From Actinomycetes bacterium (GTDB lineage: Bacteria > Actinomycetota > Thermoleophilia > RBG-16-64-13): 36,404 nt of DNA. Shown here piece after piece: positions 15,273 through 23,607 of the stretch. The position numbers and the translations under genes are program-made. The notes below the pieces were generated by a model, which had not been told where the DNA came from, made no database searches, and saw nothing but the letters and a program-made list of their open reading frames with translations. Each line of letters starts with the position of its first letter. The stretch's first letter is position 1. Location of the stretch: the NCBI GenBank assembly GCA_021372435.1, contig JAJFUK010000086.1, forward strand, positions 71,307 through 107,710. The letters run 5' to 3'.

Positions 15273-15300
15273 GTCTTGACTCCGAGCCCGTCGTCTCTGG

Positions 15301-15319
15301 GCGCGTCACCACCACGCGC
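15301..15319. terminator. Short hairpin GCGCGT-caccacc-ACGCGC between convergent genes
   Basis: A 6-bp stem with a 7-nt loop in the 54-bp gap between the YchF-like and NUDIX stops. It has no T-run. The position fits a shared terminator but the stem is short. Confidence 0.35.
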
Positions 15320-15326
15320 GGCTTGC

Positions 15327-16304
15327 TCAGCCCTCAAAACCACGCGTGAGATTGTACACAGCCTTGTCGAAGAAGACCGCGAAGCGGCTCTGAAGCTCCA
15401 TGACCCGGTAGGCATCTACCGGACGGTCCCATACTCCCTCGGAGCGCGCGTACATCCAGATCTGTTTCTTCAGAAGCATGACCTCGGAGAGCATCTCATG
15501 CACCGCTACACCCTGCGAGCGCCGGCGGGCTCCCAGGTCTCGATAGAACGCTCTGATCTCCTCTTCAGTGCTCTCGCCTTCGAGCCAACGGCCCAGAAGC
15601 TTGAGTCCGGTTGTACATTCGGTCAGGAGGGACTCGGGGTCGAGGCGCATGTAGCGAAGAGTGGTCCGGTTGGAGCGTACGTCTGCCAGCCAGAGTCTGG
15701 CCACGTAGGGGGCGTTCTCGGTCACGAAGCCGACCAGGCTGGTGGACAGCATCTCAGCCCCGGTCCCATCCTCCAGACGGTGGAAGGAATCGTGGATGGC
15801 CCAGTCGTCCCGATGGAGGTCGGCGCACAGACGTATCGCCTTCTCGTTCGACGGAAAAGCAAGCGGCGGAAGGTGATCGATGGGGAAGTACGCGACTTCG
15901 TCCGCATCGTCGCCGGCCGTCTCATCACCCGATATCTTCTCCACCTCGAACGTGACGACCAGCAGGTCACCGTAGAACTCGCTACTCCACGAATCGGCGT
16001 CGATCAACCGGCAGACCCGCCCGACGACTCCGGCCTCTTCTCGCAGTTCCCTGAGCGCAGCCTGGGCGATGGTCTCACCCATCTCGGCGAATCCGATCGG
16101 TAAGCACCACATGCCCTTGTTCGGGTGGATCCCGCGCTTGACTAGGAGCACCCGCCGGTCGTAGTCGAGTACCAGGGCGGCGGCTGCCGGAACAGGGTTC
16201 TCGTAGAAGACCGCCCCGCACAAGGAGCACACATCACGGGGGCGGTCTCCCACCTGCTGCACTTCGACGGCGCCGCCGCATTTCGAGCAAAAGCGGGCGT
16301 TCAG
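15327..16304 (-). CDS. NUDIX hydrolase with N-terminal zinc ribbon and extra C-terminal domain
   Basis: A GTG at 16262 is the first common start, but the frame upstream encodes half of a zinc ribbon (Cys6-x2-Cys9, partner Cys26-x2-Cys29), so translation most likely begins at CTG 16304, preceded by AGGGGAG with 8-nt spacing. That gives 325 residues. The NUDIX box at residues 71-93 is complete (G-x5-E-x7-REL-x-EE-x-GV). Zinc ribbon plus NUDIX resembles NudC-type NADH pyrophosphatases, though the SQPWPFPxS signature of that group is absent. The C-terminal 140 residues match nothing I recognise. The CTG overlaps the upstream gene's TGA, so translation is probably coupled. Substrate: a nucleoside diphosphate derivative, unspecified. 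Confidence 0.85.
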   Translation of the reverse strand: MNARFCSKCGGAVEVQQVGDRPRDVCSLCGAVFYENPVPAAAALVLDYDRRVLLVKRGIHPNKGMWCLPIGFAEMGETIAQAALRELREEAGVVGRVCRLIDADSWSSEFYGDLLVVTFEVEKISGDETAGDDADEVAYFPIDHLPPLAFPSNEKAIRLCADLHRDDWAIHDSFHRLEDGTGAEMLSTSLVGFVTENAPYVARLWLADVRSNRTTLRYMRLDPESLLTECTTGLKLLGRWLEGESTEEEIRAFYRDLGARRRSQGVAVHEMLSEVMLLKKQIWMYARSEGVWDRPVDAYRVMELQSRFAVFFDKAVYNLTRGFEG

Positions 16305-17119
16305 TCGACCGGCTCCCCTGATACCTGCAGGTACACATGTGAACCGGAGTCATGGGTATAGAGGGCCAGAGCCTCACCCAGGTCCTCCGGACATCCGCGG
16401 ACTTTGCCCAGTTGCGTCTTGCCGGCCGTGACGACCTCCCCGATCGAGACGACCGGGTCACTGATGAAGAGCAGGGAAACAGTGATGCCGCTGGACTTCT
16501 CCGGCCGGATGTCTATCTGCACGTCGGCATACTTGCCGTAGAGCAGGTACTCCTTGACACCGGTCACGACTCCTGAGACGGGCGCCGTCACAGGGGAACC
16601 TGGAGGAGCGCCCACCAGAACCGACGTATTGGGCTCGCCCTCTGTCCCTTCCAGCACGTAGTAGCGTACGGCCGGCTGCGAGGAAAAGATGCTGCGGAAG
16701 AAGCGGACCAGCGCGTTCGAGTTGGCTTGGTCGCCGATAGGAGTCAACGGTATGGCCCGCTCATCGCTTACTGCCTGGTAGGCGATGATGGTGGCGTCGC
16801 CCGCGGCGACCGGGAGCAACAGGTTGCGATCGCCCAGTCGTGCGAACACGGGCCGGTCGGTGCCGCCGGCGGCGATGGGAGCCGTAGATGAGCGGACGCC
16901 GCCGACCCCAAGGGTGTCGTCGCCGACTGTTTCGGTGGTGCCGCCGGCAGTCACGGCGATGACGATGCCTGCGATGACGAGACATGCCACAGCAAAGCCC
17001 AAGGCGAACCGCATCCTTCGCCTGCGGTACACCCTCTCAAGGCGACGCCTGCGCCTCTGCACATCCTGCCGGCGCTGAATTTCGGCTGCGTATGCCCCTT
17101 CTCGCATTGACCCAACCAT
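16301..17119 (-). CDS. Membrane-anchored protein with degenerate M23-like (LytM) domain
   Basis: The start is taken at ATG 17119 (272 residues); ATG 17107 is close behind, and the frame stays open to 17302, where it would overlap the divergent permease. An Arg-rich cytoplasmic stretch (QRRQDVQRRRRRLERVYRRRR) precedes one membrane helix (about residues 37-58), so the rest faces outward. The C-terminal 110 residues follow the M23 endopeptidase order (SPVTAPVSGVVTGV, then SIGEVVTAGKTQLGKV, then SGSHVYLQVSGE), but the catalytic HxH is HVY and the first metal His/Asp are not evident, so peptidase activity is unlikely. Degenerate LytM proteins often regulate cell-wall amidases. It is the first gene of a two-gene unit with the NUDIX gene. 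Confidence 0.75.
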   Translation of the reverse strand: MVGSMREGAYAAEIQRRQDVQRRRRRLERVYRRRRMRFALGFAVACLVIAGIVIAVTAGGTTETVGDDTLGVGGVRSSTAPIAAGGTDRPVFARLGDRNLLLPVAAGDATIIAYQAVSDERAIPLTPIGDQANSNALVRFFRSIFSSQPAVRYYVLEGTEGEPNTSVLVGAPPGSPVTAPVSGVVTGVKEYLLYGKYADVQIDIRPEKSSGITVSLLFISDPVVSIGEVVTAGKTQLGKVRGCPEDLGEALALYTHDSGSHVYLQVSGEPVD

Positions 17120-17291
17120 AGCATCTTGAGGCCTGAATGCCCAGTTCAGCAGCCACTTCGGGAACTGACCGGCATCCCAGACCATCCGCCGCCCGGGTTC
17201 CCAGGCACTTGAACGCCCGGGTCGAGAGGCTGCTAATCTTCTCAATAGGAGCAACGCTCCCGCGGGCGGGCCGATGACAAGGAGGACGCAG

Positions 17292-18446
17292 GTGCGTGTC
17301 ACAATACCGCGATGGGTCCAACTGATCCTGATCCCGGTCGCGATCTTCCTCGCCCTCTACTTCAGCAAGGCGGCGAGCCACGCCGTCTGGGTCTTCCTGG
17401 TCTCGACCATCATCGCGCTGCTTCTGAATCCCCTGGTCCTCGGCATGCGGCGCATCAAGTTCCCGCGCTGGCTTGGGGTACCCATCGTCTACTTGGCATT
17501 CGTGGCTGTGGTCGTGGTGTTGGTCATCTTCTTGGGGCCCCTGCTTGTGGACCAGTTCCAGCGTCTCTTCAACGCCGTGCCCGGCTGGCTCGAGGCGCTG
17601 AGTGACCTCCTAGGCGATCTCGAGGTTTGGCTGGCTTCTCGCGGCGTCGATATCAGCCTGCAGTTCGACGCCGCCGATATCATCGACTGGCTTGAGACGC
17701 ACGGTACCGAATCCTTAGGGACGTTGGTCACAGTGGGCTGGAGTGTGGTCGGAGCGATTGTGAACCTGATTCTCACCGTCATCGTGAGCTTCTACATGCT
17801 CATCGACGGCAATCGCATCTTCCGTTTCCTGTGCCGCCTGGCGCCGGGCGAACCGGGAGTGAAAGCGGCCTATGTGCGCGGTCTTCAGACGGCGTTCAGC
17901 AAGTTCGTGCGCGGACAGGCTCTGCTGGGCGCGACCATCGGCCTGGTGTGTGGGCTGGCCATCTGGATCCTCAGCTGGGAGCTGGTGGGGGTCTGGCCCG
18001 AGGGCGGTCAGTACGCCCTGCTCTTCGGCTTCTGGGCCGGCCTGACTGAATGCATCCCCTACGTGGGGCCGTGGATCGGCGCAGTGCCTCCCGTGATCGC
18101 CGCCTTCTTCCACTCCCCGCTGACGGCCCTCATCGTGATCATCATCTATTTTGTGGTGCAGCAGTTGGAAAGCCACATCCTGGCTCCGAACATCGTGGGA
18201 AGCTCGGTGGGGGTCCATCCTCTCATCGTCATCTTCGCGCTGCTGGCTGGGGCTCAGATCGGTGGGATCCTTGGGATGCTCGCTTCGCTGCCGCTCCTCG
18301 CCATGCTGAAGCACACGCTCACCTTCTATGAGTTCAAGATGTCGAAAGCCCCCTGGGCCGGCGATGACGGCATCGCGATCATCCCGGCTCGGTCGGGTGC
18401 TCCTCCACCGCGGCGGGTGAAGCCGCCGGGAGCATCCGATGAGTGA
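17292..18446 (+). CDS. AI-2E family (PerM/UPF0118) membrane permease
   Basis: The GTG at 17292 is used because AAGGAGG (17279-17285) lies 6 nt before it; ATG 17274 has no site. The product is 384 residues. The pattern is that of the family: two N-terminal helices (VQLILIPVAIFLALYF, VWVFLVSTIIALLLNPLV), a third (VPIVYLAFVAVVVVLVIFLGPLL), a soluble amphipathic middle (about 90-150), then five or more helices with the conserved LTECIPYVGPWIGAVPPVIAAF and ILAPNIVGSSVGVHPLIVI blocks. Members export small molecules or act as Na+/H+ antiporters; specificity cannot be inferred. It sits upstream of the PI lipid genes with a 104-bp gap, so co-transcription is possible but not certain. Confidence 0.92.
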   Translation: MRVTIPRWVQLILIPVAIFLALYFSKAASHAVWVFLVSTIIALLLNPLVLGMRRIKFPRWLGVPIVYLAFVAVVVVLVIFLGPLLVDQFQRLFNAVPGWLEALSDLLGDLEVWLASRGVDISLQFDAADIIDWLETHGTESLGTLVTVGWSVVGAIVNLILTVIVSFYMLIDGNRIFRFLCRLAPGEPGVKAAYVRGLQTAFSKFVRGQALLGATIGLVCGLAIWILSWELVGVWPEGGQYALLFGFWAGLTECIPYVGPWIGAVPPVIAAFFHSPLTALIVIIIYFVVQQLESHILAPNIVGSSVGVHPLIVIFALLAGAQIGGILGMLASLPLLAMLKHTLTFYEFKMSKAPWAGDDGIAIIPARSGAPPPRRVKPPGASDE

Positions 18447-18550
18447 AGGGCCGGGCTCCGGGCTCCATGTAGGTGGCGGAGGTCCGTCGATATTGTTACA
18501 ATCGCCAGTTGCCGGGACGGAACCCCCGGGATCCGAACAGTAGCAGGTCG

Positions 18551-19144
18551 ATGGAGAATATTCGCCAGTTCTTCGCAACCCAGTTGCGCAGGGCCTTCAC
18601 TCCGATGCTGGCTGCCCTCCGACGGTTGAGGATAACCCCGAACGAGGTCACCATAGCCGGCACCATCCTCAACATGGTTGCGGCTGCGTTGGTCGTCGCC
18701 GATCATCTCATCTACGCGGGTATCGTCTTTCTCGTGGCCGGGTGTTTCGATATGCTTGATGGGGCCTTGGCGCGGATGGCTCAGAAGGTCACGCGGTTCG
18801 GAGCATTCCTTGACTCGACTCTCGATAGGGTTTCGGAGGGGGTCGTCCTCGCCGCCATCGCATACCTGTTGGCTGCCGAAGGGCATGCGATCGACGCGGC
18901 TTTGGTGGTGCTCGCACTCATGGGTGCTATGTTGGTAAGCTACACTCGCGCTCGTGCAGAGAGCCTCGGAGTCGAATGCAAAGTCGGGATCATGAGCCGG
19001 CCCGAGCGGGTCATCCTCATCGCCCTAGGCCTCTTCTTCGATGTGCTGCCGTATGTGATCTACATAATGCTGGCTCTGACCGTGGTCACGGTCATCCAGC
19101 GCGTCGTCCATACCTACCGCCAACTAGGCAGGCAAGAACAATAG
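18551..19144 (+). CDS. CDP-alcohol phosphatidyltransferase, probable phosphatidylinositol-phosphate synthase
   Basis: The protein has 197 residues from ATG 18551 (AGCAGG upstream). The full CDP-alcohol transferase signature is present: D-x2-DG-x2-AR-x8-G-x3-D-x3-D in [10 protein letters not shown]...[10 protein letters not shown]. The remainder is helical and hydrophobic, as expected for a six-helix membrane enzyme. In actinobacteria this enzyme condenses CDP-diacylglycerol with inositol 3-phosphate to give phosphatidylinositol phosphate. The assignment over PgsA (glycerol phosphate) rests on the next gene, inositol-phosphate synthase, which starts 10 bp after the stop and makes that substrate. 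The active site faces the cytoplasm. An -10-like TTACAAT lies in the leader near 18497. Confidence 0.85.
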   Translation: MENIRQFFATQLRRAFTPMLAALRRLRITPNEVTIAGTILNMVAAALVVADHLIYAGIVFLVAGCFDMLDGALARMAQKVTRFGAFLDSTLDRVSEGVVLAAIAYLLAAEGHAIDAALVVLALMGAMLVSYTRARAESLGVECKVGIMSRPERVILIALGLFFDVLPYVIYIMLALTVVTVIQRVVHTYRQLGRQEQ

Positions 19145-19154
19145 GGAGGATTCG

Positions 19155-20240
19155 TTGAGCGACAAAGTACGGGTGGGCATCATCGGGGTAGGGAATTGTG
19201 CATCTTCCTTCATCCAAGGGGTGCATTTCTACCGCAACGCCAAGGCCGACGAGTTCGTCCCCGGCCTGATGCACGTGAACCTCGGCGGATACCACATCTC
19301 CGATATCGAGTTCACCTGCGCCTTCGACATCGACAAGACCAAGGTGGGCAGGGATCTGTCGCAGGCAATCTGGGGCGGGCGCAACTGCACGGTGAAGTTC
19401 TGCGACGTGCCCGAGATGGGGGTCAAGGTCCACCGGGGCATGACCCACGACGGCCTGGGCAAGTACCTGTCGGAGGTCATCGAGAAGGCCCCCGGCCCGA
19501 CCGACGACATCGTGGGCATCCTCAAGGACACCAAGACCGACGTGGTGGTCAACTACCTGCCGGTGGGCAGTGAGATGGCGACCAAGTGGTACGTGGAGCA
19601 GATCCTGGATGCCGGCTGTGCCCTGGTCAACTGCATCCCGGTCTTCATCGCCCGCGAGAAGTACTGGCAGGAGAGGTTCGAGGAGCGCGGGCTCCCCGTC
19701 ATCGGCGACGACATCAAGTCGCAGGTGGGCGCCACCATCGTCCACCGGGTGCTCACCAAGCTCATGCGTGACCGGGGCGTGCGCCTGGAGCGCACCTCGC
19801 AGCTCAATGTAGGCGGCAACACCGACTTCCTCAACATGTTGGAGCGCTCCCGGCTGGAGAGCAAGAAGATCTCGAAGACCAACTCGGTCACCTCGCAATT
19901 GGATTACGACATCGGCAGCAAGAACATCCATATCGGTCCGTCCGACTACGTCGAGTGGCTGGACGATCGCAAATGGGCGTACATCCGCATGGAGGGCCGC
20001 ACCTTCGGCGATGTGCCTCTCAACATCGAACTGAAGCTCGAAGTGGTCGACTCTCCTAACTCCGCCGGCATCGTCATCGACGCCGTGCGGTGTGCCAAGC
20101 TGGCGCTCGACCGCGGCATCTCGGGTGCTCTGTTCGATCCGGCCTCATATTTCATGAAATCGCCGCCCATCCAGTACGGCGACGATGAGGCTCGGCGGCG
20201 GACCGAGGCCTTCATCTCCGGTGAAGCCGCCTGCGAGTGA
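19155..20240 (+). CDS. ino1: Inositol-1-phosphate synthase (inositol-3-phosphate synthase)
   Basis: The protein has 361 residues. The TTG start at 19155 has GGGAGG 5 nt upstream; the next Met lies within the conserved part. It begins with the NAD-binding [15 protein letters not shown] and carries the synthase blocks [32 protein letters not shown] and [12 protein letters not shown], together with the Lys-rich active-site segment [10 protein letters not shown]. It converts glucose 6-phosphate to inositol phosphate through an NAD-dependent oxidation, aldol cyclisation and reduction. The length is that of the short actinobacterial and archaeal form. It shares a transcript with the PI-phosphate synthase 10 bp upstream. 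A strong hairpin follows its stop. Confidence 0.96.
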   Translation: MSDKVRVGIIGVGNCASSFIQGVHFYRNAKADEFVPGLMHVNLGGYHISDIEFTCAFDIDKTKVGRDLSQAIWGGRNCTVKFCDVPEMGVKVHRGMTHDGLGKYLSEVIEKAPGPTDDIVGILKDTKTDVVVNYLPVGSEMATKWYVEQILDAGCALVNCIPVFIAREKYWQERFEERGLPVIGDDIKSQVGATIVHRVLTKLMRDRGVRLERTSQLNVGGNTDFLNMLERSRLESKKISKTNSVTSQLDYDIGSKNIHIGPSDYVEWLDDRKWAYIRMEGRTFGDVPLNIELKLEVVDSPNSAGIVIDAVRCAKLALDRGISGALFDPASYFMKSPPIQYGDDEARRRTEAFISGEAACE

Positions 20241-20259
20241 CGTAGAAGGAGACCGGGGG

Positions 20260-20301
20260 CCGGGGCCCGGGCGACCTGCGGATGAGTCGCCCGGGCCCCG
20301 G
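20260..20301 (+). terminator. Strong terminator hairpin after ino1
   Basis: The stem is 16 bp and perfect (CCGGGGCCCGGGCGAC, 20260-20275, with 20286-20301), with a 10-nt loop and then TTTCTC. The glycosyltransferase gene begins only 17 bp later, so the hairpin may act as an attenuator between ino1 and that gene rather than as a full stop. Confidence 0.75.
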
Positions 20302-20318
20302 TTTCTCGAGGACCGCAT

Positions 20319-22373
20319 GTGGCTGCAGATCTGCACATAGCCCTGGTGACGCCGTTCTCGTGGAGCGTGCCTAGCGCCGTGAATCAACACGTCGCCGATC
20401 TGGCGTGTGAATTGAAGAACCGAGGCCACCATCCCGTCGTGGTCGTGTCGTCCGATGCGCCCGCCGATGAAAGGCGGATACGGGCGCTTTTCCACCGCTC
20501 TCGGGGCCGGGTCGTGGCCCTGCTGCGCGACTATCGCGAAGGCGCTGAGCCGGACGGACTTCTCCTCCCGCCGGCCGGCGTCGGGCCGCTCGAACGGGAA
20601 GCGGGGGTGCCCGTCGTTCCTCTGGGCTCCAGCTTCCCGGTCCGGTTGAACGGCGGGGTCGCCAATCTCGGCCTGCCGGTGGACGTGACCTCCCGGCTCG
20701 AGAAGCTCATGTTGGGCGCCGGTTTCGACCTCGTGCACGTGCACGAGCCTTTGGCGCCGTCACTCAGTTTCACCGCGCTACGAGAGACACGCAGCCCGGT
20801 GGTGGGCACCTTCCATCTCACCCCACTGGGCGTGGCGGCGTACGAGCTGGGGCAGGCGGTCTTGGATCGCTTCTTCTTGAGGCTCGATGCCCGTATCGTC
20901 ACCTTCCGGTCCGGCCGCGATATCTTGGAGGATCTATACCCTGGACGGTACGAGGTGGTTCCGTGCGGCACCGGTTTGGCGCCTGCTGTGCCGGCCACCG
21001 CCTGCCCGTCGGCTCGAACCGGCGTCGCGAAGCCGTTCGCCCTCTACGTATACCGAGGCGACGGGCGCCGTTCGCACCGTGCCTTGCTGCGGACCCTCCT
21101 GACCGCGTTCCCGACCGACCTCGATGAGGTCTCCATCGCTTACCACCGAGCGTCGGTTAAGCGTTGGGTCCCGCGCAGCATTCCCCGGAAGCTACGGGCG
21201 CAGGTGACACTCCGCGAATTCGACACCCCTGCCGATCTGACGCCCTTGTACCAGGCGGCCGCCGTTACCATCCTGCCTTTCCTCGGCGGGGAATGGCTCT
21301 GTGCCACGGCCGCCGAGGCCTCCGTCCATGGCTGCCCCGTGGTGGGGCCCGATCTCGCCCCGGTGCGTGACTTCGTCAGCGGGCCCACGCCGGGCGGGGT
21401 GTTCTCGCCGACGGAGTCTGCGTCTCTAGGTGCGGCGATCCGAAGCGTGCTGGGGCGAACGGAATCGTCGGAGTCCCGCTGTGTCGAGGCTGTGGCCGCT
21501 CCCTCCCCGGGTCCCTGTGAACACACCATCGGGGCCGTCGTCGACAAGCTCGAGCGGATCTATGGCGACACCATCGCGGCCACGAGTGGGCGCCGCGGTA
21601 TCGTGGCGAAGACTCCAGTGGCCGGCTACTCGCTTCACGTGCGCGGCATCGGGGAGATGTCCACCCGGCGGCGTATGCGCCACGCCGCCGCGGGACCGGC
21701 TCGACCCGATTGGATCAACGCCGACCTCCATGTGCATTCGAACTACTCCAAAGACTGCGCCAGTCCCGTCGAGGCGATCCTGAACACTGCCCGCGAGATC
21801 GGGCTGGGGGCTCTGGCCATCGCCGACCACAATGAGATCCAAGGCGCGTTCTTGGCCCGGGAGCTCGCCAAGGACGACCCCATCATCATAGTCGCCGAAG
21901 AGATCAAGAGCGCGGAGGGCGAGGTCATCGGACTCTTCCTGAGCAAAGCGATCCCTCCGGCCCTCAGCTTCGATGAGACCCTATCGCTCATCAAGGAACA
22001 GGGTGGGCTCGTCTACGTGCCCCATCCCTTCGACGCGTTGCGGACCACTCCCTCCTACCGCACACTCGTGGACAACCTGCACCGCATCGACGTCATCGAG
22101 ATCTACAACGCCAAGGTGGCGCTGTCCTCCTTCAATCTGAGCGCTGAGCGTTTCGCAGCCAAGTATAACGTCGTAGCCGGTGCGGGCAGTGACGCCCATG
22201 TTCTGCAGGGTCTTGGCACCGCGATCATCCGCATGCCGCGCTTCGACGACCCGCAGAGCTTCATGGCCGCTTTGTGGGAAGCCGACATCATCGCACGCCG
22301 CAGGAACCTTCTGTATCTGCAGTCTCTCAAGCTGCTGCAGACCACCCTCGACCGGGTTTTACCAGAGGATTAG
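20319..22373 (+). CDS. Glycosyltransferase (GT4-like) fused to a PHP-domain phosphoesterase
   Basis: The protein has 684 residues; the GTG at 20319 has GAGG 7 nt upstream. Residues 5-415 are a GT-B fold. LVTPFSWSVPSAVNQHV resembles the PimA/WaaG first loop (usually GGV, here SAV), FDLVHVHEPLAPS (136-148) follows, and E-x7-E is at Glu325/Glu333. The Arg/Lys donor-phosphate block is hard to find. A linker (about 420-460) leads to a complete PHP domain: His471/His473 (DLHVHSNYS), Asp503-His504 (ADHNE), Glu528, His569 (VPHPFD) and Asp625/His627 (GSDAH). PHP domains hydrolyse phosphomonoesters or phosphodiesters with two or three metals. Its position after ino1 and PI-phosphate synthase suggests work on an inositol lipid headgroup, by analogy with PimA. 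That link is inference. Confidence 0.88.
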   Translation: MAADLHIALVTPFSWSVPSAVNQHVADLACELKNRGHHPVVVVSSDAPADERRIRALFHRSRGRVVALLRDYREGAEPDGLLLPPAGVGPLEREAGVPVVPLGSSFPVRLNGGVANLGLPVDVTSRLEKLMLGAGFDLVHVHEPLAPSLSFTALRETRSPVVGTFHLTPLGVAAYELGQAVLDRFFLRLDARIVTFRSGRDILEDLYPGRYEVVPCGTGLAPAVPATACPSARTGVAKPFALYVYRGDGRRSHRALLRTLLTAFPTDLDEVSIAYHRASVKRWVPRSIPRKLRAQVTLREFDTPADLTPLYQAAAVTILPFLGGEWLCATAAEASVHGCPVVGPDLAPVRDFVSGPTPGGVFSPTESASLGAAIRSVLGRTESSESRCVEAVAAPSPGPCEHTIGAVVDKLERIYGDTIAATSGRRGIVAKTPVAGYSLHVRGIGEMSTRRRMRHAAAGPARPDWINADLHVHSNYSKDCASPVEAILNTAREIGLGALAIADHNEIQGAFLARELAKDDPIIIVAEEIKSAEGEVIGLFLSKAIPPALSFDETLSLIKEQGGLVYVPHPFDALRTTPSYRTLVDNLHRIDVIEIYNAKVALSSFNLSAERFAAKYNVVAGAGSDAHVLQGLGTAIIRMPRFDDPQSFMAALWEADIIARRRNLLYLQSLKLLQTTLDRVLPED

Positions 22374-22442
22374 CGGGTTCCGAGGGCCAAGCTTCGACCT
22401 CTCGGGCCGGAGGAATTCGTCCACCGTGCGCCAATATAGTCT

Positions 22443-23120
22443 TTGCCCTTGCAAGATGAGAGCCGGGTAAACAACTGCGAAGCCGGTGCGATCGAAATCG
22501 TGAGAGACCCATCACCCGCCCACGAAGCTAACGAGATCTACCGCAAGCTGGAAGAGCGGGCGATCGAAGAAAACAACGATCTCAACCACCGCGTGGTCCA
22601 CTGCCGTAAATGCCTGCACGGAGAGTTCCTTCCAACGGTAGGTTCTGGGCATCCACTGGCCGACATCTTCCTGCTCAAGTACCAGCCGCGGTATCTGGAA
22701 GTCACGGAAGGCGTGGCCTTCTATGGTCGCTCGGGGACCGCGGTGCTCAAGAGCATGGAACGCCTTGGCGTGAACCCCTTGGTCGTGTACGGGACGAACC
22801 TCGTGAAGTGTCACGATGTGAAAGTCGAGGAGGGTGAGAAGAACTGCCCGCCGTACTGGCTGGAGGAGTTTCACATCACGCAACCTCGCATCATCGTGGT
22901 GATGGGCAGGCCGACGCTCGACGCGGTCAACCGACAACGAGTCGCGGGGATGAAGAAGCTGGCTTGGGACCCGGGAGCTCTTCAGGACTTCACCGCTTTC
23001 TGCAAAGCGCTCGTCACGCCGGACATCGACGACTGTCTGGATGAGGAGCAGGCGAAGGGCGAGTTTTGGAAGGCGTTCAGGAACCTGGGCGAGTGGATCC
23101 GAGACCAACCGCCCTACTAA
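22443..23120 (+). CDS. Uracil-DNA glycosylase superfamily-like protein with probable 4Fe-4S site
   Basis: The frame opens at TTG 22443 just after an in-frame stop; GTG 22500 is a possible later start, and neither has a convincing ribosome site. The longest form has 225 residues. The order of blocks follows family 4/5 uracil-DNA glycosylases: Cys54-x2-Cys57, then P-T-V-G-S-G-H, FYGRSGTAVLKSME (for PFVGRAGxLLDxLL), VVYGTNLVKC (for VYITNVVKC), Cys123-x11-Cys135, and QPRIIVVMGRPTLDAV (for I.P.II..LG..A). The cysteines could ligate a cluster. The catalytic GEAPGxxE block is replaced by LLKYQPRYLEV, so uracil excision is doubtful. The partner of this gene is unclear; it may be cotranscribed with the gene upstream. 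Confidence 0.75.
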   Translation: MPLQDESRVNNCEAGAIEIVRDPSPAHEANEIYRKLEERAIEENNDLNHRVVHCRKCLHGEFLPTVGSGHPLADIFLLKYQPRYLEVTEGVAFYGRSGTAVLKSMERLGVNPLVVYGTNLVKCHDVKVEEGEKNCPPYWLEEFHITQPRIIVVMGRPTLDAVNRQRVAGMKKLAWDPGALQDFTAFCKALVTPDIDDCLDEEQAKGEFWKAFRNLGEWIRDQPPY

Positions 23121-23149
23121 CACTCGTCTCAAAAGGGGATTGTGCCATC

Positions 23150-23175
23150 GGAGGTGCCCTTGCCGGGCCACCTCC
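23150..23175 (+). terminator. Hairpin after the uracil-glycosylase-like gene
   Basis: GGAGGTG (23150-23156) pairs with CACCTCC (23169-23175), and CCC-GGG extends it past a one-base bulge. It lies 30 bp after the stop. No T-run follows. Confidence 0.5.
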
Positions 23176-23312
23176 GCGTCGTTCTTAGGCAGGGTCCTTG
23201 ACGATCCGCTGGGCGAGGGCGAGGAGCGCGGGGTGAGCGACATCCTGTTCATCAGATAGCGGGGTCCTATTCGCCCTGGTTCTCCCGGCCCGCTCGCGGT
23301 CCTGCGCCTTAG

Positions 23313-23473
23313 AACTCGTTTCAAAATGAAGCCGCGGCCGCCCAGTGCGCGCCGGACGGCGCGATAGCGCGTCCTCGGTCGCGCCAATAGCGCTGTTATT
23401 CACGCTCCCCGCGCCCTTCTCTCGCACTCGCCCGGCTCGTCCCTTGCGGCGGAGCTTCATTTTGAAACGAGTT
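23313..23473. mobile_element. 161-bp inverted-repeat element, copy B (MITE-like)
   Basis: Perfect 20-bp arms: AACTCGTTTCAAAATGAAGC at 23313-23332 and its reverse complement at 23454-23473. The length equals copy A (4902-5062), and the core GGCGCGATAG starts 45 bp in, as there. The arms are unlike those of copy A although the cores match. It has no coding capacity and no clear target duplication. A lone arm of this type is at 12796-12818. Confidence 0.75.
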
Positions 23474-23607
23474 GTTGTGCTCCGCGGTAGACATGGACAC
23501 GCCGTCTACACTTGGTAGCACCTCTAATCCAATCAGGCCGTTCTTCGCTACAATACGTGTGTCACTGCGTGTCTGGGGTCTCGGGTGAGCGAAGAGGAAG
23601 CCGTGCT

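Larger units (their letters stand above)
23121..23607. other. Intergenic region (487 bp) with hairpin and element copy B
   Basis: No convincing gene. It holds a hairpin at 23150-23175 and the 161-bp element at 23313-23473; both are listed separately. The last 130 bp form the leader of the enoate-reductase-like gene. A frame reading from 23512 into that gene lacks a ribosome site and is not counted. Confidence 0.5.
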
